A stretch of DNA of 64,000 nucleotides from Enterobacter sp. SA187 (GCF_001888805.2 NZ_CP019113.1:1240001-1304000), one strand, 5' to 3'. Numbered from the stretch's first letter, positions 17,614 to 26,496 are shown. Made by a program: numbers and translations. The notes: generated by a model from the sequence alone, not told the origin.

Positions 17614-17645
17614 AAAGGCCATCGGTCGTAACGATGGCCTTTTTT
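17614..17645. terminator. Bidirectional terminator between the insert and rraA
   Basis: AAAGGCCATCG (17614-17624) pairs with CGATGGCCTTTTT (17632-17645). It has A- and T-runs on the two sides and lies between convergent genes. It serves the two-gene insert and rraA. Confidence 0.92.
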
Positions 17646-17647
17646 AT

Positions 17648-18133
17648 TTACTCGATATCCAGGGGATCTTCGGAAAGGATAATGCCGGTGTTATCGGCGT
17701 AGAGATGGTCGCCGGAGAAGAAAGTCACGCCGCCAAAATTAACGCGGATGTCGCTTTCGCCAATCCCTTCTGCGGTTGCGCCTACCGGAATAGCGGCAAT
17801 GGCCTGAATGCCGATGTCCAGCTCTTCGAGATCGTCTACCTGGCGTACTGCGCCATAGACCACAATGCCTTCCCATTCGTTTTGCAGGGCCAGGCGTCCC
17901 AGTTCTGCATCAATTAATGCACGACGTACCGAACCGCCGCCATCGATCAGCAAAACGCGTCCACGACCATTCTGTTCGAGCAGATCATAGAGCAACCCGT
18001 TGTCCTCGAAACATTTGACCGTGATGATTTGTCCGCCAAAAGACGACCGTCCACCAAAGTTGGAGAACAGCGGTTCCACGACGTTGACATCTTCCTGGTA
18101 GATGTCACAAAGCTCAGAAGTATCATATTTCAT
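17648..18133 (-). CDS. rraA: RraA, inhibitor of RNase E
   Basis: 161 residues, nearly identical to E. coli RraA. It forms a trimeric ring and binds the C-terminal scaffold of RNase E, lowering mRNA decay. The fold resembles class II aldolases and dimethylmenaquinone methyltransferase-like proteins, hence the old name menG; G-A-V-R-Q-V-D-D near 98-105 and the G-G-G-S-V-R-R loop near 66 are visible. It lies downstream of menA in the same direction with a 92-base gap. Confidence 0.97.
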   Translation of the reverse strand: MKYDTSELCDIYQEDVNVVEPLFSNFGGRSSFGGQIITVKCFEDNGLLYDLLEQNGRGRVLLIDGGGSVRRALIDAELGRLALQNEWEGIVVYGAVRQVDDLEELDIGIQAIAAIPVGATAEGIGESDIRVNFGGVTFFSGDHLYADNTGIILSEDPLDIE

Positions 18134-18225
18134 AGGATTTACGTTCAGTTGCCGCGAGAGTTGTCAGTATATCGTGCATAACGCGTTGTTGGCAAAATCA
18201 TCAATTGTTAATTGATATTTGTCAG

Positions 18226-19155
18226 TTAAACCGCCAGCTGACTTAGCACTATACCGACTACAAACAACAGGTTAGTTAAAAGCGCGGCTTTTACGGTGCG
18301 TTCAAGCATCGGCGGCATCGCGCTCGCTTCGGTTTCACGCAGTACATAGCGCGCCTGTTTTACCAGCACGGGCGTGGCGAGCACGAACAGCCAGCCCCAC
18401 AGACTTTGCAGTGAAATCAGGTTGAACAGGGCGAAGCACAGCCACGCGCCCGCCAGCAGGCAGGCGTGATAACGGCGGGCATTCACCGGCCCCAGACGCA
18501 CCACCAGCGTGTCCTTACCGTTGGTACGATCGCTGTTAATATCGCGCAGATTATTGATGTTCAGCACCGCGGTGGACAGCAGGCCGCAGGCCGTGGCAGG
18601 CAGGAACAGCGCCGGGATCAGCGTGTGCGCCTGTAAATACCAGCTTCCCATCACGCTCAGCCAGCCAAAGAACAGCAGCACGGAAATATCGCCCAGCCCA
18701 ATGTAGCCATAGGGACGACGCCCGACGGTATAGGTGATGGCGGCGATAATCGACAGCCCGCCCAGCACCAGGAAGCCGACAAAATCCGCCAGCGTCTGGT
18801 AGGCCACGGCGACCAGCGCCAGTCCGGACAGCGCGCTCAGGATAACTGTTACGATCAGCGCCCGCTTCATCTGCGCCTGGGTGATCGCGCCCTTTTGCAT
18901 ACCACGCAGCGGCCCGATACGGTCGGGCTTATCGCTGCCTTTTACCGCATCGCCGTAATCGTTCGCCAGATTGGAGAGGATTTGCAGCAGACCGGCGGTG
19001 ATCAGCGCCAGCACGGCGACGAGGGGATCAAAATGCCCCTGCCACCAGGCCAGCGTTGTGCCGACCACAATCGCGGCGAAGGCCAGAGGAAGAGTTTTCG
19101 GACGCAGGCTTTCCAGCCAGGCCTGGGTGCGGCTTAAAGGGCGCGAGTCAGTCAT
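18226..19155 (-). CDS. menA: MenA, 1,4-dihydroxy-2-naphthoate polyprenyltransferase
   Basis: 309 residues, about nine membrane helices, UbiA superfamily. The two Asp-rich prenyl-diphosphate motifs are intact: N-D-Y-G-D-A-V-K-G-S-D near 67-77 and N-N-L-R-D-I-N-S-D near 200-208. It attaches an octaprenyl chain to DHNA to give demethylmenaquinone for anaerobic respiration. It lies between hslU and rraA, all read leftward. Confidence 0.97.
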   Translation of the reverse strand: MTDSRPLSRTQAWLESLRPKTLPLAFAAIVVGTTLAWWQGHFDPLVAVLALITAGLLQILSNLANDYGDAVKGSDKPDRIGPLRGMQKGAITQAQMKRALIVTVILSALSGLALVAVAYQTLADFVGFLVLGGLSIIAAITYTVGRRPYGYIGLGDISVLLFFGWLSVMGSWYLQAHTLIPALFLPATACGLLSTAVLNINNLRDINSDRTNGKDTLVVRLGPVNARRYHACLLAGAWLCFALFNLISLQSLWGWLFVLATPVLVKQARYVLRETEASAMPPMLERTVKAALLTNLLFVVGIVLSQLAV

Positions 19156-19167
19156 AGTTTTTAGCCA

Positions 19168-19193
19168 ATAAAAATGGGGCTATTCAGCCCCAT
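19168..19193 (-). terminator. hslU terminator
   Basis: ATGGGGCT ATTC AGCCCCAT at 19174-19193; read on the minus strand the stem is followed by TTTTTAT. It ends hslVU before menA. Confidence 0.85.
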
Positions 19194-19222
19194 CAACAGT
19201 GATGAAAGTGCAGTGCGCGCGA

Positions 19223-20554
19223 TTATAAGATAAAACGGCTCAAATCTTCATCTGCAACCAGCTCATCCAGGTGTTTGCTCACATAAGCCGCATCAATAGT
19301 GATGGATTCACCATTGCGATCGCTGGCGTCATAGGAGATATCTTCCATCAGACGCTCCAGCACAGTATGCAGACGGCGGGCACCGATGTTTTCCGTGGTT
19401 TCGTTCACCTGCCAGGCGGCCTGCGCGATGCGCTTGATACCATCTTCGGTGAAGTCGATGTTCACGCCTTCGGTGGCCATCAGCGCTTTGTACTGCACGG
19501 TAACGGACGCGTTTGGCTCAGTCAGGATACGTTCGAAATCTTCCGTGGTCAGCGCCTGGAGTTCCACGCGGATCGGCAGACGACCCTGCAGTTCCGGGAT
19601 CAGATCCGACGGCTTCGCCACCTGGAACGCGCCAGAGGCGATAAACAGAATGTGGTCAGTCTTCACCATGCCGTGTTTCGTGGAGACGGTACAGCCTTCC
19701 ACCAGCGGCAGCAGATCGCGCTGCACGCCTTCGCGGGAAACGTCCGGGCCGTTGGATTCGCCGCGCTTACAGATTTTATCGATCTCATCGATAAACACGA
19801 TGCCGTGCTGCTCAACAGCATCAATGGCGTCCTGCTTCAGCTCTTCCGGGTTCACCAGCTTCGCCGCTTCTTCTTCAATCAGCAGCTTCATCGCTTCTTT
19901 GATTTTCAGCTTACGCGGTTTCTGCTTCTGCCCGCCCAGGTTCTGGAACATGGACTGCAACTGGCTAGTCATCTCTTCCATGCCCGGAGGGGCCATGATT
20001 TCAACGCCCATCGGTGCGGCAGAGAGATTGATTTCGATCTCTTTGTCGTCCAGCTCGCCTTCACGCAGCTTTTTGCGGAAGGACTGGCGCGCGGCGGACG
20101 GCTCCTGCTGCTGTTCAGGCTGGCCCCAGTTGTTTTTCGCCGGTGGGATCAGCACGTCCAGAATGCGCTCTTCCGCCATTTCTTCCGCGCGGTAGCGGTG
20201 TTTTTCAATGGAGTTGCTGCGCACCATCTTGATAGCGGCATCGGTCAGATCGCGGATGATAGAATCCACTTCTTTACCCACATAGCCCACTTCGGTGAAT
20301 TTGGTCGCTTCCACTTTGATGAAAGGCGCGTTCGCCAGCTTCGCCAGACGACGGGCGATTTCGGTTTTACCGACGCCGGTCGGGCCAATCATCAGAATAT
20401 TTTTCGGGGTAACTTCATGGCGCAGCTCTTCGTCGAGCTGCATACGACGCCAGCGGTTACGCAGGGCAATGGCCACGGAACGCTTGGCGTTATCCTGACC
20501 AATGATGTGTTTATTCAGTTCGCTGACAATTTCGCGTGGGGTCATTTCAGACAT
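19223..20554 (-). CDS. hslU: HslU, ATPase subunit of the HslVU protease
   Basis: 443 residues, AAA+ unfoldase. Walker A G-P-T-G-V-G-K-T near 57-64, Walker B V-F-I-D-E-I-D-K near 252-259, an I domain between about 110 and 240 rich in Gln and Glu, and the C-terminal tail D-L-S-R-F-I-L that inserts into HslV to activate it. The hexamer unfolds substrates such as SulA and sigma-32 and feeds them to HslV. It lies nine bases downstream of hslV, in one heat-shock operon. Confidence 0.98.
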   Translation of the reverse strand: MSEMTPREIVSELNKHIIGQDNAKRSVAIALRNRWRRMQLDEELRHEVTPKNILMIGPTGVGKTEIARRLAKLANAPFIKVEATKFTEVGYVGKEVDSIIRDLTDAAIKMVRSNSIEKHRYRAEEMAEERILDVLIPPAKNNWGQPEQQQEPSAARQSFRKKLREGELDDKEIEINLSAAPMGVEIMAPPGMEEMTSQLQSMFQNLGGQKQKPRKLKIKEAMKLLIEEEAAKLVNPEELKQDAIDAVEQHGIVFIDEIDKICKRGESNGPDVSREGVQRDLLPLVEGCTVSTKHGMVKTDHILFIASGAFQVAKPSDLIPELQGRLPIRVELQALTTEDFERILTEPNASVTVQYKALMATEGVNIDFTEDGIKRIAQAAWQVNETTENIGARRLHTVLERLMEDISYDASDRNGESITIDAAYVSKHLDELVADEDLSRFIL

Positions 20555-20563
20555 TAGAGATCC

Positions 20564-21094
20564 TTACGCCTTAGAGGACAATTCTTCGATGGTATGGAAG
20601 TGGTTGGTGTAGATGCAGATATCGCCTGCAATGCCCAACGCCTTCTCAGCAATGTCGCGCGCGCTGAGGTCGGTATTTTCCAGCAGTGCGCGGGCGGCGG
20701 CCTGGGCGTACGGCCCACCGGATCCGATAGCGATCAGATCGTTTTCCGGCTGCACCACATCGCCATTACCGGTGATGATCAGCGACGCATTTTCATCCGC
20801 CACGGCCAGCAAAGCCTCAAGCTTGCGCAGCATGCGGTCGGTGCGCCAGTCTTTTGCCAGCTCAACGGCGGCTTTCACCAGATGACCCTGGTGCATTTCC
20901 AGCTTGCGTTCAAACAGTTCAAACAGCGTGAAGGCATCGGCAGTACCGCCTGCAAAACCGGCGATTACTTTGTCGTTGTACAGACGACGCACTTTTTTCA
21001 CGTTGCCTTTCATTACGGTGTTGCCCAGCGTGGCCTGGCCGTCGCCAGCAATTACCACCTGGCCGTTACGGCGTACACTTACGATTGTTGTCAC
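20564..21094 (-). CDS. hslV: HslV, peptidase subunit of the HslVU protease
   Basis: 176 residues. Proteasome-like peptidase: removal of Met exposes Thr (M-T-T-I-V-S-V-R-R), the catalytic nucleophile. G-D-G-Q-A-T near 17-22 and the G-G-x-A-D segment near 49-53 are family features. It forms the double-hexamer core closed by HslU rings. First gene of hslVU, driven by a sigma-32 promoter. Confidence 0.98.
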   Translation of the reverse strand: MTTIVSVRRNGQVVIAGDGQATLGNTVMKGNVKKVRRLYNDKVIAGFAGGTADAFTLFELFERKLEMHQGHLVKAAVELAKDWRTDRMLRKLEALLAVADENASLIITGNGDVVQPENDLIAIGSGGPYAQAAARALLENTDLSARDIAEKALGIAGDICIYTNHFHTIEELSSKA

Positions 21095-21126
21095 GAGCAG
21101 ACCCCTTGTTGCATAAACGGATTAGA

Positions 21127-21188
21127 AGCCCCGCACAGTGTACGGGGCTGAATGCAATTATAGATGGGGGGGATTTTGGGGGTTTCAA
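21127..21188 (-). promoter_or_regulatory. Sigma-32 promoter and leader hairpin of hslVU
   Basis: Read on the minus strand: TTGAAAC (21188-21182) and CCCCATCTA (21169-21161) match the heat-shock sigma-32 consensus, and the arrangement is the same as in E. coli. Just downstream the leader folds into AGCCCCGTACACTGTGCGGGGCT (21127-21149), the stem-loop position known in E. coli to stabilise hslVU mRNA. The -35 element overlaps the ftsN stop codon. Confidence 0.82.
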
Positions 21189-22189
21189 CCCCCGGAGGCG
21201 AGACGAATACAGTTTGAGTGGCCCGCCATCTTCAGGCGGTTAAGAGTGCCGTCGGTATTATCTTTGCCTTTGATCGGCCCGATGACCACGCGATTCCAGC
21301 CGTTATTGGTGGTGATGCGGGAGTCGAAGCCTTCAAACGCCAGCTGCGCGCGCACGGTTTCCGCCTGCTCTGTGCCTTTAAAGGAACCGCACTGCACCAT
21401 CCAGCGACGCTCATCTTTTTTCTCTGCCGTTTTCTTCGGCGCTTCCGGCTCACGCGTGATCGGCGCGGCCTGCTGTTTTGGCGGCGCGGCATCGGTATGC
21501 GCAGGCGTTTGCAGCAGATCCTGATAAGGCTGCTGGGAAGCGGTCTGCTTCGGCTGCTGCTGTACCGGCTTAGTCTGCGCGGGCGCGGTTTGCACCGTGC
21601 GCGGTTGCTGATACGGCTGTTCCGTTACCCGGGGCTGCGTTCTCGGCTGCTGCACCGGCTGCGTGTATGTCTGCTGTTGCTGTTGCTGCTGGCGTAGCTG
21701 AACCTGCTGCTGCGCCTGACGCTGGCGTTGCAGGGTTTGCTGACGCTGTTCCGCCGTCTGTTCGTTCCAGGGCACTTCATTAAGCTGAGTCGGCTGCTGA
21801 CGCATATCCGCCTGCATCTGCTCCAGCAACTGGCGCTGCTCGTCCGTCAGCTGGCTCGGGTTCATCACCTCGCCACCGGCAGACGGCTCTGTCGGCGCGC
21901 GTACGCCAGGCTGACGGCTTTCCAGCTCTTTGATATAGCGCCAGCGCTCTTCCGGTTTTGGCGGCAGTCCGTTCCCTGCAACCTTCTGATTTTGCAGCGT
22001 CTCTGCATCTTCTTTTTTATGGTGCGTAATAAAGTACAGACCACCGATAAACGCCACCAGCACAGCGGCCGCAATGGCAACCATGGCGGGCGATACAACA
22101 GACGGGCTACGTTGTTTTTTCTTTGACGTGCTCTTTTTTCGCCGCGAAGGAGCCGACTGGCTGCGGCGTACATAATCTCGTTGTGCCAC
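21185..22189 (-). CDS. ftsN: FtsN, divisome activator
   Basis: 334 residues, slightly longer than in E. coli (319). Short cytoplasmic basic N-terminus containing D-Y-V-R-R (FtsA contact), one membrane helix about 34-54, a long periplasmic linker, and a C-terminal SPOR domain about 258-334 (R-W-M-V-Q-C-G-S-F ... ) that binds denuded septal glycan. The linker includes a Gln-rich low-complexity run (about 150-240) that accounts for the extra length. FtsN triggers septal peptidoglycan synthesis by FtsWI. It lies 93 bases downstream of cytR. Confidence 0.96.
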   Translation of the reverse strand: MAQRDYVRRSQSAPSRRKKSTSKKKQRSPSVVSPAMVAIAAAVLVAFIGGLYFITHHKKEDAETLQNQKVAGNGLPPKPEERWRYIKELESRQPGVRAPTEPSAGGEVMNPSQLTDEQRQLLEQMQADMRQQPTQLNEVPWNEQTAEQRQQTLQRQRQAQQQVQLRQQQQQQQTYTQPVQQPRTQPRVTEQPYQQPRTVQTAPAQTKPVQQQPKQTASQQPYQDLLQTPAHTDAAPPKQQAAPITREPEAPKKTAEKKDERRWMVQCGSFKGTEQAETVRAQLAFEGFDSRITTNNGWNRVVIGPIKGKDNTDGTLNRLKMAGHSNCIRLASGG

Positions 22190-22282
22190 TATCGTTTCGC
22201 TGTATTTATTCGTTTGTCAGCCCGTCATGTTACTTAAGCGACGGGGCTTTGACCAGAAGCGGGAGTCTTAAAGCCTATTACT

Positions 22283-23308
22283 TCAGGTAACGGCTTGTGT
22301 CGTCCCACGGATGATTAACTCGCAGTCCAGCAGCCGCGAACCGCTGCTGACGTTTTGCCCGTGAAGCTGATCCAGTAAAAGCAGCATCGCTTCACGTCCG
22401 ATTTTGAAGCGCGGTTGCGACACTGTGGTCAGCGGCGGATCGCAAAACTGGGAGAGCGAGATATTGTCGAAACCAATAATAGACAGATCGTCAGGAATTT
22501 TCAGGCCATGACGTTTCGCACAGGATAACGCGCCCAGCGCCATCACATCGCTGTGACAGAATACGGCGGTCGGCGGCTTCGGTAGCGCCAGCAGTTGCTC
22601 CATCGCCGCGCTGCCTGCGTCAAAGGTAAAATTGCCGCGGGCAATATAGTGCGGATCAACGGTGATCCCGGTGCGGCGCAGCGCCTGCACATAGCCCTGT
22701 AGCCGATAATGGCACAGTGGCATCTCCTCCGGCCCGGCGATACAGCCGATCAACTGATGGCCCTGTTCGCGCAGATAATTAACGGCATTAAAAGCGGCCG
22801 TCAGGTTATCGATGTGCACGGTAGGCAATTCCAGTTCAGGGGCGAATTCGTTCGCCATCACCATCGGCGGTAAATTACGCTGTTCTTCGATGCTGGCGTC
22901 AAACGGCAGGCGCGAGCCGAGCAGCAGCATACCGTCGATCTGCTTGGTAATGATCAGGTCGATAAAGGTTTTTTCCTGTTGATTCTGATGGGCGCAGTCG
23001 CCGATCAGCACCAGATAACCCTGTTCCGCCGCTGTGACTTCAATACCGCGGATGATTTCGCTAAAAAATGGATCGCAGATGTCCGGCACGATCACCAGGA
23101 TAGTGCGCGATTCATTGCGCTTCACGTTGCGCCCCATCGCCTGCGGATAATAGCCCACTTCAAGGGCCGCCTGTTCCACCCGGTTGCGGGTCGACTGCGA
23201 GACTTTATCCGGGTTCATTAACGCGCGGGACACCGTTGCCGTAGAGACTTTCGCTTTCTCGGCAACGTCTTTCATGGTCGCGGCAGCAACCTCTTTCTTA
23301 GCCTTCAC
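22283..23308 (-). CDS. cytR: CytR, LacI-family repressor of nucleoside uptake and use
   Basis: 341 residues when started at the GTG at 23308; the GAGGAG site six bases upstream decides this, and it gives the E. coli N-terminus (K-A-K-K ... T-M-K-D-V). The frame is open 21 codons further up without support. Helix-turn-helix about residues 11-30 (V-S-T-A-T-V-S-R-A-L), hinge, then a periplasmic-binding-like domain that binds cytidine. It represses deo, udp, cdd, nup and tsx genes together with CRP. Confidence 0.97.
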   Translation of the reverse strand: MKAKKEVAAATMKDVAEKAKVSTATVSRALMNPDKVSQSTRNRVEQAALEVGYYPQAMGRNVKRNESRTILVIVPDICDPFFSEIIRGIEVTAAEQGYLVLIGDCAHQNQQEKTFIDLIITKQIDGMLLLGSRLPFDASIEEQRNLPPMVMANEFAPELELPTVHIDNLTAAFNAVNYLREQGHQLIGCIAGPEEMPLCHYRLQGYVQALRRTGITVDPHYIARGNFTFDAGSAAMEQLLALPKPPTAVFCHSDVMALGALSCAKRHGLKIPDDLSIIGFDNISLSQFCDPPLTTVSQPRFKIGREAMLLLLDQLHGQNVSSGSRLLDCELIIRGTTQAVT

Positions 23309-23456
23309 CTCTTTCTCCTCGCATCCAGACGCAGGCGCAGCCACATCCTCTGTGTCTGACATCAGACACATTTTTATCAGATAGTTACCCGTTCCGGTTA
23401 CAGTATTTTCATGAAAAGTGTGACGGATGTTGAATTATACGATCCGCCTCGCAACC

Positions 23457-25652
23457 TTAACCTTCGATAGGATCGACATCCAGCACCCACTTCACCTTGC
23501 GCGCTTCCGGAAGGGTATTGATGAGCACCAGCGCGCCGCTGATAAGATGTTGCAGGCGAACGCGTGACGGATGCTGCAACAGCAGTTGCCAGCGGTAGCG
23601 ACCGCCGCGCTTTGGCGCAAGGGCGGGCACCGGCCCTAAAATCCAGGTGTTGTTGTCCAGCAGCGGGCTGGCGTGCAACAGATTGCGCAGCTGTTGCAGG
23701 AAAACCGGCGCCTGCTCGTTGTTATGATCTTCGGCACGAATAATCACATGGCTGGTCCACGGCGGCAATTGCAGCGTATGCCGCTCGGCCAGCGCCTGAT
23801 CCGCAAAGGCGTCGTAGCCTTTATGCAGCAGCGTCTGTAATAAAGGATGTTCCGGATGGTGCGTTTGCAGCACCACTTCGCCCTGCTTGCCGGCGCGACC
23901 GGCACGGCCTGAAACCTGGGTATAGAGCTGGGCGAAGCGCTCGGCGGCGCGAAAATCGGCGGAAAACAGCGCGCCGTCAACGTCCAGCAAGGCCACCAGC
24001 GTCACGTCCGGGAAATGGTGGCCTTTCGCCAGCATCTGCGTGCCGATTAAAATCCGCGCGCCGCCGCGATGCACTTCCGCCAGCTGCTGCTCCAGCGCGC
24101 CTTTTCGGCTGGTGGTATCGCGGTCGATACGCGACAGGGGCACGCCGGGAAAGAAGGGGGCTAGAGCCTGCTCTAACTGCTCGGTGCCCAGACCCACCGG
24201 CACCATATGCGTGGAGCCGCAGGACGGACACTGGCGCGGCACCGGGCGCTGGCTGTCGCAGTGGTGGCAGCGCAAATGGCGCTGCGCCTGGTGCAGGGTG
24301 TAGTAGTGATCGCAGCGCGGGCACTCCGCCGTCCAGCCGCAATCATGGCACAGCAGCGCAGGCGCAAAGCCACGGCGGTTCAGGAACAGGATCACCTGAT
24401 TATCCGCCTGCACATGCTGGCGGATACGGGCGATCAGCGCCGGAGCCAGTCCTGCCTGTAGCGGCTGGCCTTTTAAATCCAGCACATGCTGCGTGGCCGG
24501 GCGCGCATTACCGGCCCGGCGCGTCAGGCGCAGCATACGGTATTTGCGCTGCCGTACATTATGTAATGTTTCCAGCGCCGGGGTGGCCGAGCCTAAAATA
24601 ATCGGGATTTGCTCGCTGTGGGCGCGGTAGACTGCCAGGTCGCGGGCATGATAACGCCAGCCTTCCTGCTGTTTATAGGAGCTGTCGTGCTCCTCGTCGA
24701 TAACAATCACGCCGAGATTTTTGAACGGAGTGAACAGCGACGAACGCGTGCCGATAACAATCGCCGCTTCGCCGTTTTTCGCTTTCAGCCAGGCGCTCAG
24801 GCGTTCGCTGTCGTTAAGGCCGGAGTGCAGCACTTCCACCGGCGCGATAAAACGTTCGCGAAAGCGGGCAATGGTCTGCGGCGTCAGGCCGATTTCCGGC
24901 ACCATCACCAGCGCCTGTTTTCCCTTAGCGAGAACATTTTCCAGCACGCTTAAATAGACTTCGGTTTTACCGGAGCCGGTGACGCCCGCCAGCAGCCAGG
25001 TGGAAAAGGTGTCAGATTCGCTGTGGATGGCGCCCACGGCGGTAGCCTGCTCGGTATTCAGACGCAGCCGCTCGCCGGGTACGGCGTAATTTTCCCGCCA
25101 GTCGGTCAGCGCCGGGGCTTCGCTGTTGAGATCGCACAGGCCTTTGGCGCGCAACGCCTGCAGGGCCGCATCGTTAAATTCCAGATCCTGCACCTGATGC
25201 CGCCAGATTTTTCCCTGGCGCAGCGCCGCCAGCGCCTGCTGCTGTTTTGGCGAGCGTTTCAGACTGTTGATGTCTACCGCCTGGCCCTGTTCGGTGGCGA
25301 ACCAGAACCACAGAGGCGCAACGCTGGCGGGCTTGCCCTGCCGCAGCAAAACCGGCAAAGCGTGAAACAGCACATCTCCGAGCGGATGATGGTAATAATC
25401 AGCGGCCCACAGCAGTAATCGCCATACAGACGGGGAGAACACGGGATCGTTATCCAGCACCTCGACGACGCTTTTCAGCTCATCCAGCGGCAGTTCGCTT
25501 GTCTCGCTGACGGACACCACAATGCCGACCCGCTCCTGTTTACCAAAGGGCACGCGCACGCGACAGCCCGCGTTGACGGCGACGCCTTCCGGCAGGCGGT
25601 AGTCAAACGTACGGGGCAGCGGGACGGGCAGGGCTACGTGAGCGACGGGCAT
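23457..25652 (-). CDS. priA: PriA, primosomal replication restart helicase
   Basis: 731 residues. N-terminal 3'-DNA-binding domain (1-105), winged helix, then a superfamily 2 helicase with Walker A G-V-T-G-S-G-K-T-E near 224-232 and D-E-E-H near 319-322. Eight cysteines in four pairs between about 435 and 480 form two zinc sites. It recognises stalled forks and D-loops and loads PriB, DnaT and DnaB. The start at 25652 gives the E. coli N-terminus M-P-V-A-H-V-A-L-P; the open frame 24 codons upstream is not used. It is divergent from rpmE, with 211 bases between. Confidence 0.97.
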   Translation of the reverse strand: MPVAHVALPVPLPRTFDYRLPEGVAVNAGCRVRVPFGKQERVGIVVSVSETSELPLDELKSVVEVLDNDPVFSPSVWRLLLWAADYYHHPLGDVLFHALPVLLRQGKPASVAPLWFWFATEQGQAVDINSLKRSPKQQQALAALRQGKIWRHQVQDLEFNDAALQALRAKGLCDLNSEAPALTDWRENYAVPGERLRLNTEQATAVGAIHSESDTFSTWLLAGVTGSGKTEVYLSVLENVLAKGKQALVMVPEIGLTPQTIARFRERFIAPVEVLHSGLNDSERLSAWLKAKNGEAAIVIGTRSSLFTPFKNLGVIVIDEEHDSSYKQQEGWRYHARDLAVYRAHSEQIPIILGSATPALETLHNVRQRKYRMLRLTRRAGNARPATQHVLDLKGQPLQAGLAPALIARIRQHVQADNQVILFLNRRGFAPALLCHDCGWTAECPRCDHYYTLHQAQRHLRCHHCDSQRPVPRQCPSCGSTHMVPVGLGTEQLEQALAPFFPGVPLSRIDRDTTSRKGALEQQLAEVHRGGARILIGTQMLAKGHHFPDVTLVALLDVDGALFSADFRAAERFAQLYTQVSGRAGRAGKQGEVVLQTHHPEHPLLQTLLHKGYDAFADQALAERHTLQLPPWTSHVIIRAEDHNNEQAPVFLQQLRNLLHASPLLDNNTWILGPVPALAPKRGGRYRWQLLLQHPSRVRLQHLISGALVLINTLPEARKVKWVLDVDPIEG

Positions 25653-25863
25653 CGAATCATCCTGGCTTGAAAACTGGCGGGTTAGTATACACATTAGAAA
25701 GAGAAGGCGCGGATCAGTTTGCATGCGCTGGTTATTTTCTGTATGATTCGCCGCCTTTGATGTGTTTTGATCACGTCAAAGAGAACGTAACTACTTTAAA
25801 CATCGCGTGGTGTCTGGCGTTAGGGCTGGAAGAGCGACGCGGCCTTAAACTGAGGTTTCTCCC

Positions 25864-26079
25864 ATGAAAAAAGGTATTCACCCGAATTATGTTGAAATTA
25901 CTGCAAACTGTTCTTGCGGTAATGTGATCAAAACCCGTTCTACCGTGGGTCACGATCTGAACCTGGACGTGTGCAGCAAATGCCACCCGTTCTATACTGG
26001 CAAGCAGCGTGACGTTGCTACCGGTGGCCGTGTTGACCGCTTCAACAAGCGCTTCAGCCTGCCAGGCAGCAGCAAATAA
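25864..26079 (+). CDS. rpmE: Ribosomal protein bL31 (zinc-binding form)
   Basis: 71 residues. The four zinc ligands Cys16, Cys18, Cys37 and Cys40 (C-S-C-G ... C-S-K-C) mark the C+ form; the zinc-free paralogue ykgM would be elsewhere. Part of the 50S subunit, bridging to the 30S head. AGGT precedes the ATG. The 120-base leader (from about 25745) is GC-rich in its last 60 bases and could fold; enterobacterial bL31 leaders are known to regulate their own mRNA, but I cannot prove a structure here. In E. coli yiiX follows; it is absent here. Confidence 0.97.
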   Translation: MKKGIHPNYVEITANCSCGNVIKTRSTVGHDLNLDVCSKCHPFYTGKQRDVATGGRVDRFNKRFSLPGSSK

Positions 26080-26097
26080 GTATTGGCTGCCAGAAAG

Positions 26098-26120
26098 AAC
26101 CGCCTGCGGGCGGTTTTTTT
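26098..26120 (+). terminator. rpmE terminator
   Basis: AACCGCC (26098-26104) and GGCGGTT (26109-26115), followed by a T-run. It lies 19 bases after the stop. Confidence 0.93.
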
Positions 26121-26143
26121 ATGCCTGAAATTCGGGCCAAAAC

Positions 26144-26172
26144 AAAAGGGCAGAATATCTTCTGCCCTTTTT
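26144..26172. terminator. metJ terminator (bidirectional form)
   Basis: AAAAGGGCAGA ... TCTGCCCTTTTTT, a stem with A- and T-runs on its two sides. It ends metJ on the minus strand and could back up the rpmE terminator. Confidence 0.9.
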
Positions 26173-26178
26173 TATTGC

Positions 26179-26496
26179 TTAGTATTCCCACGTATCCGGG
26201 TCGATGCCCAGTTCACGCATGATGATCTTCGCCGCTTCCGGGATCTCATCGCTGCGCTCTTTACGCAGGTCTTCATCGTTCGGCAAAGGCTGACCGGTAA
26301 AGGCATGCAGGAACGCTTCACACAGCAGTTCACTGTTAGTGGCGTGACGCAGGTTGTTCACCTGACGACGAGTACGTTCATCGGTGAGGATTTTTAACAC
26401 CTTCAGAGGAATGGAAACCGTAATTTTCTTTACTTGTTCACTCTTCTTACCGTGCTCAGCGTATGGGCTGATATATTCGCCGCTCCATTCAGCCAT
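26179..26496 (-). CDS. metJ: MetJ, methionine repressor
   Basis: 105 residues, essentially identical to E. coli MetJ. Ribbon-helix-helix protein: the beta strand K-K-I-T-V-S-I-P near 22-29 enters the major groove. The dimer binds S-adenosylmethionine as corepressor and docks on tandem MET boxes. It is divergent from metB and shares with it the operator region that it controls. Confidence 0.98.
   Translation of the reverse strand: MAEWSGEYISPYAEHGKKSEQVKKITVSIPLKVLKILTDERTRRQVNNLRHATNSELLCEAFLHAFTGQPLPNDEDLRKERSDEIPEAAKIIMRELGIDPDTWEY

Noticed and set aside
19271..20557. 428-codon open frame on the plus strand, antisense to hslU
   Set aside because: It mirrors hslU codon structure, has no ribosome site and a composition (many His, Phe, Arg) typical of antisense frames in GC-rich genes.
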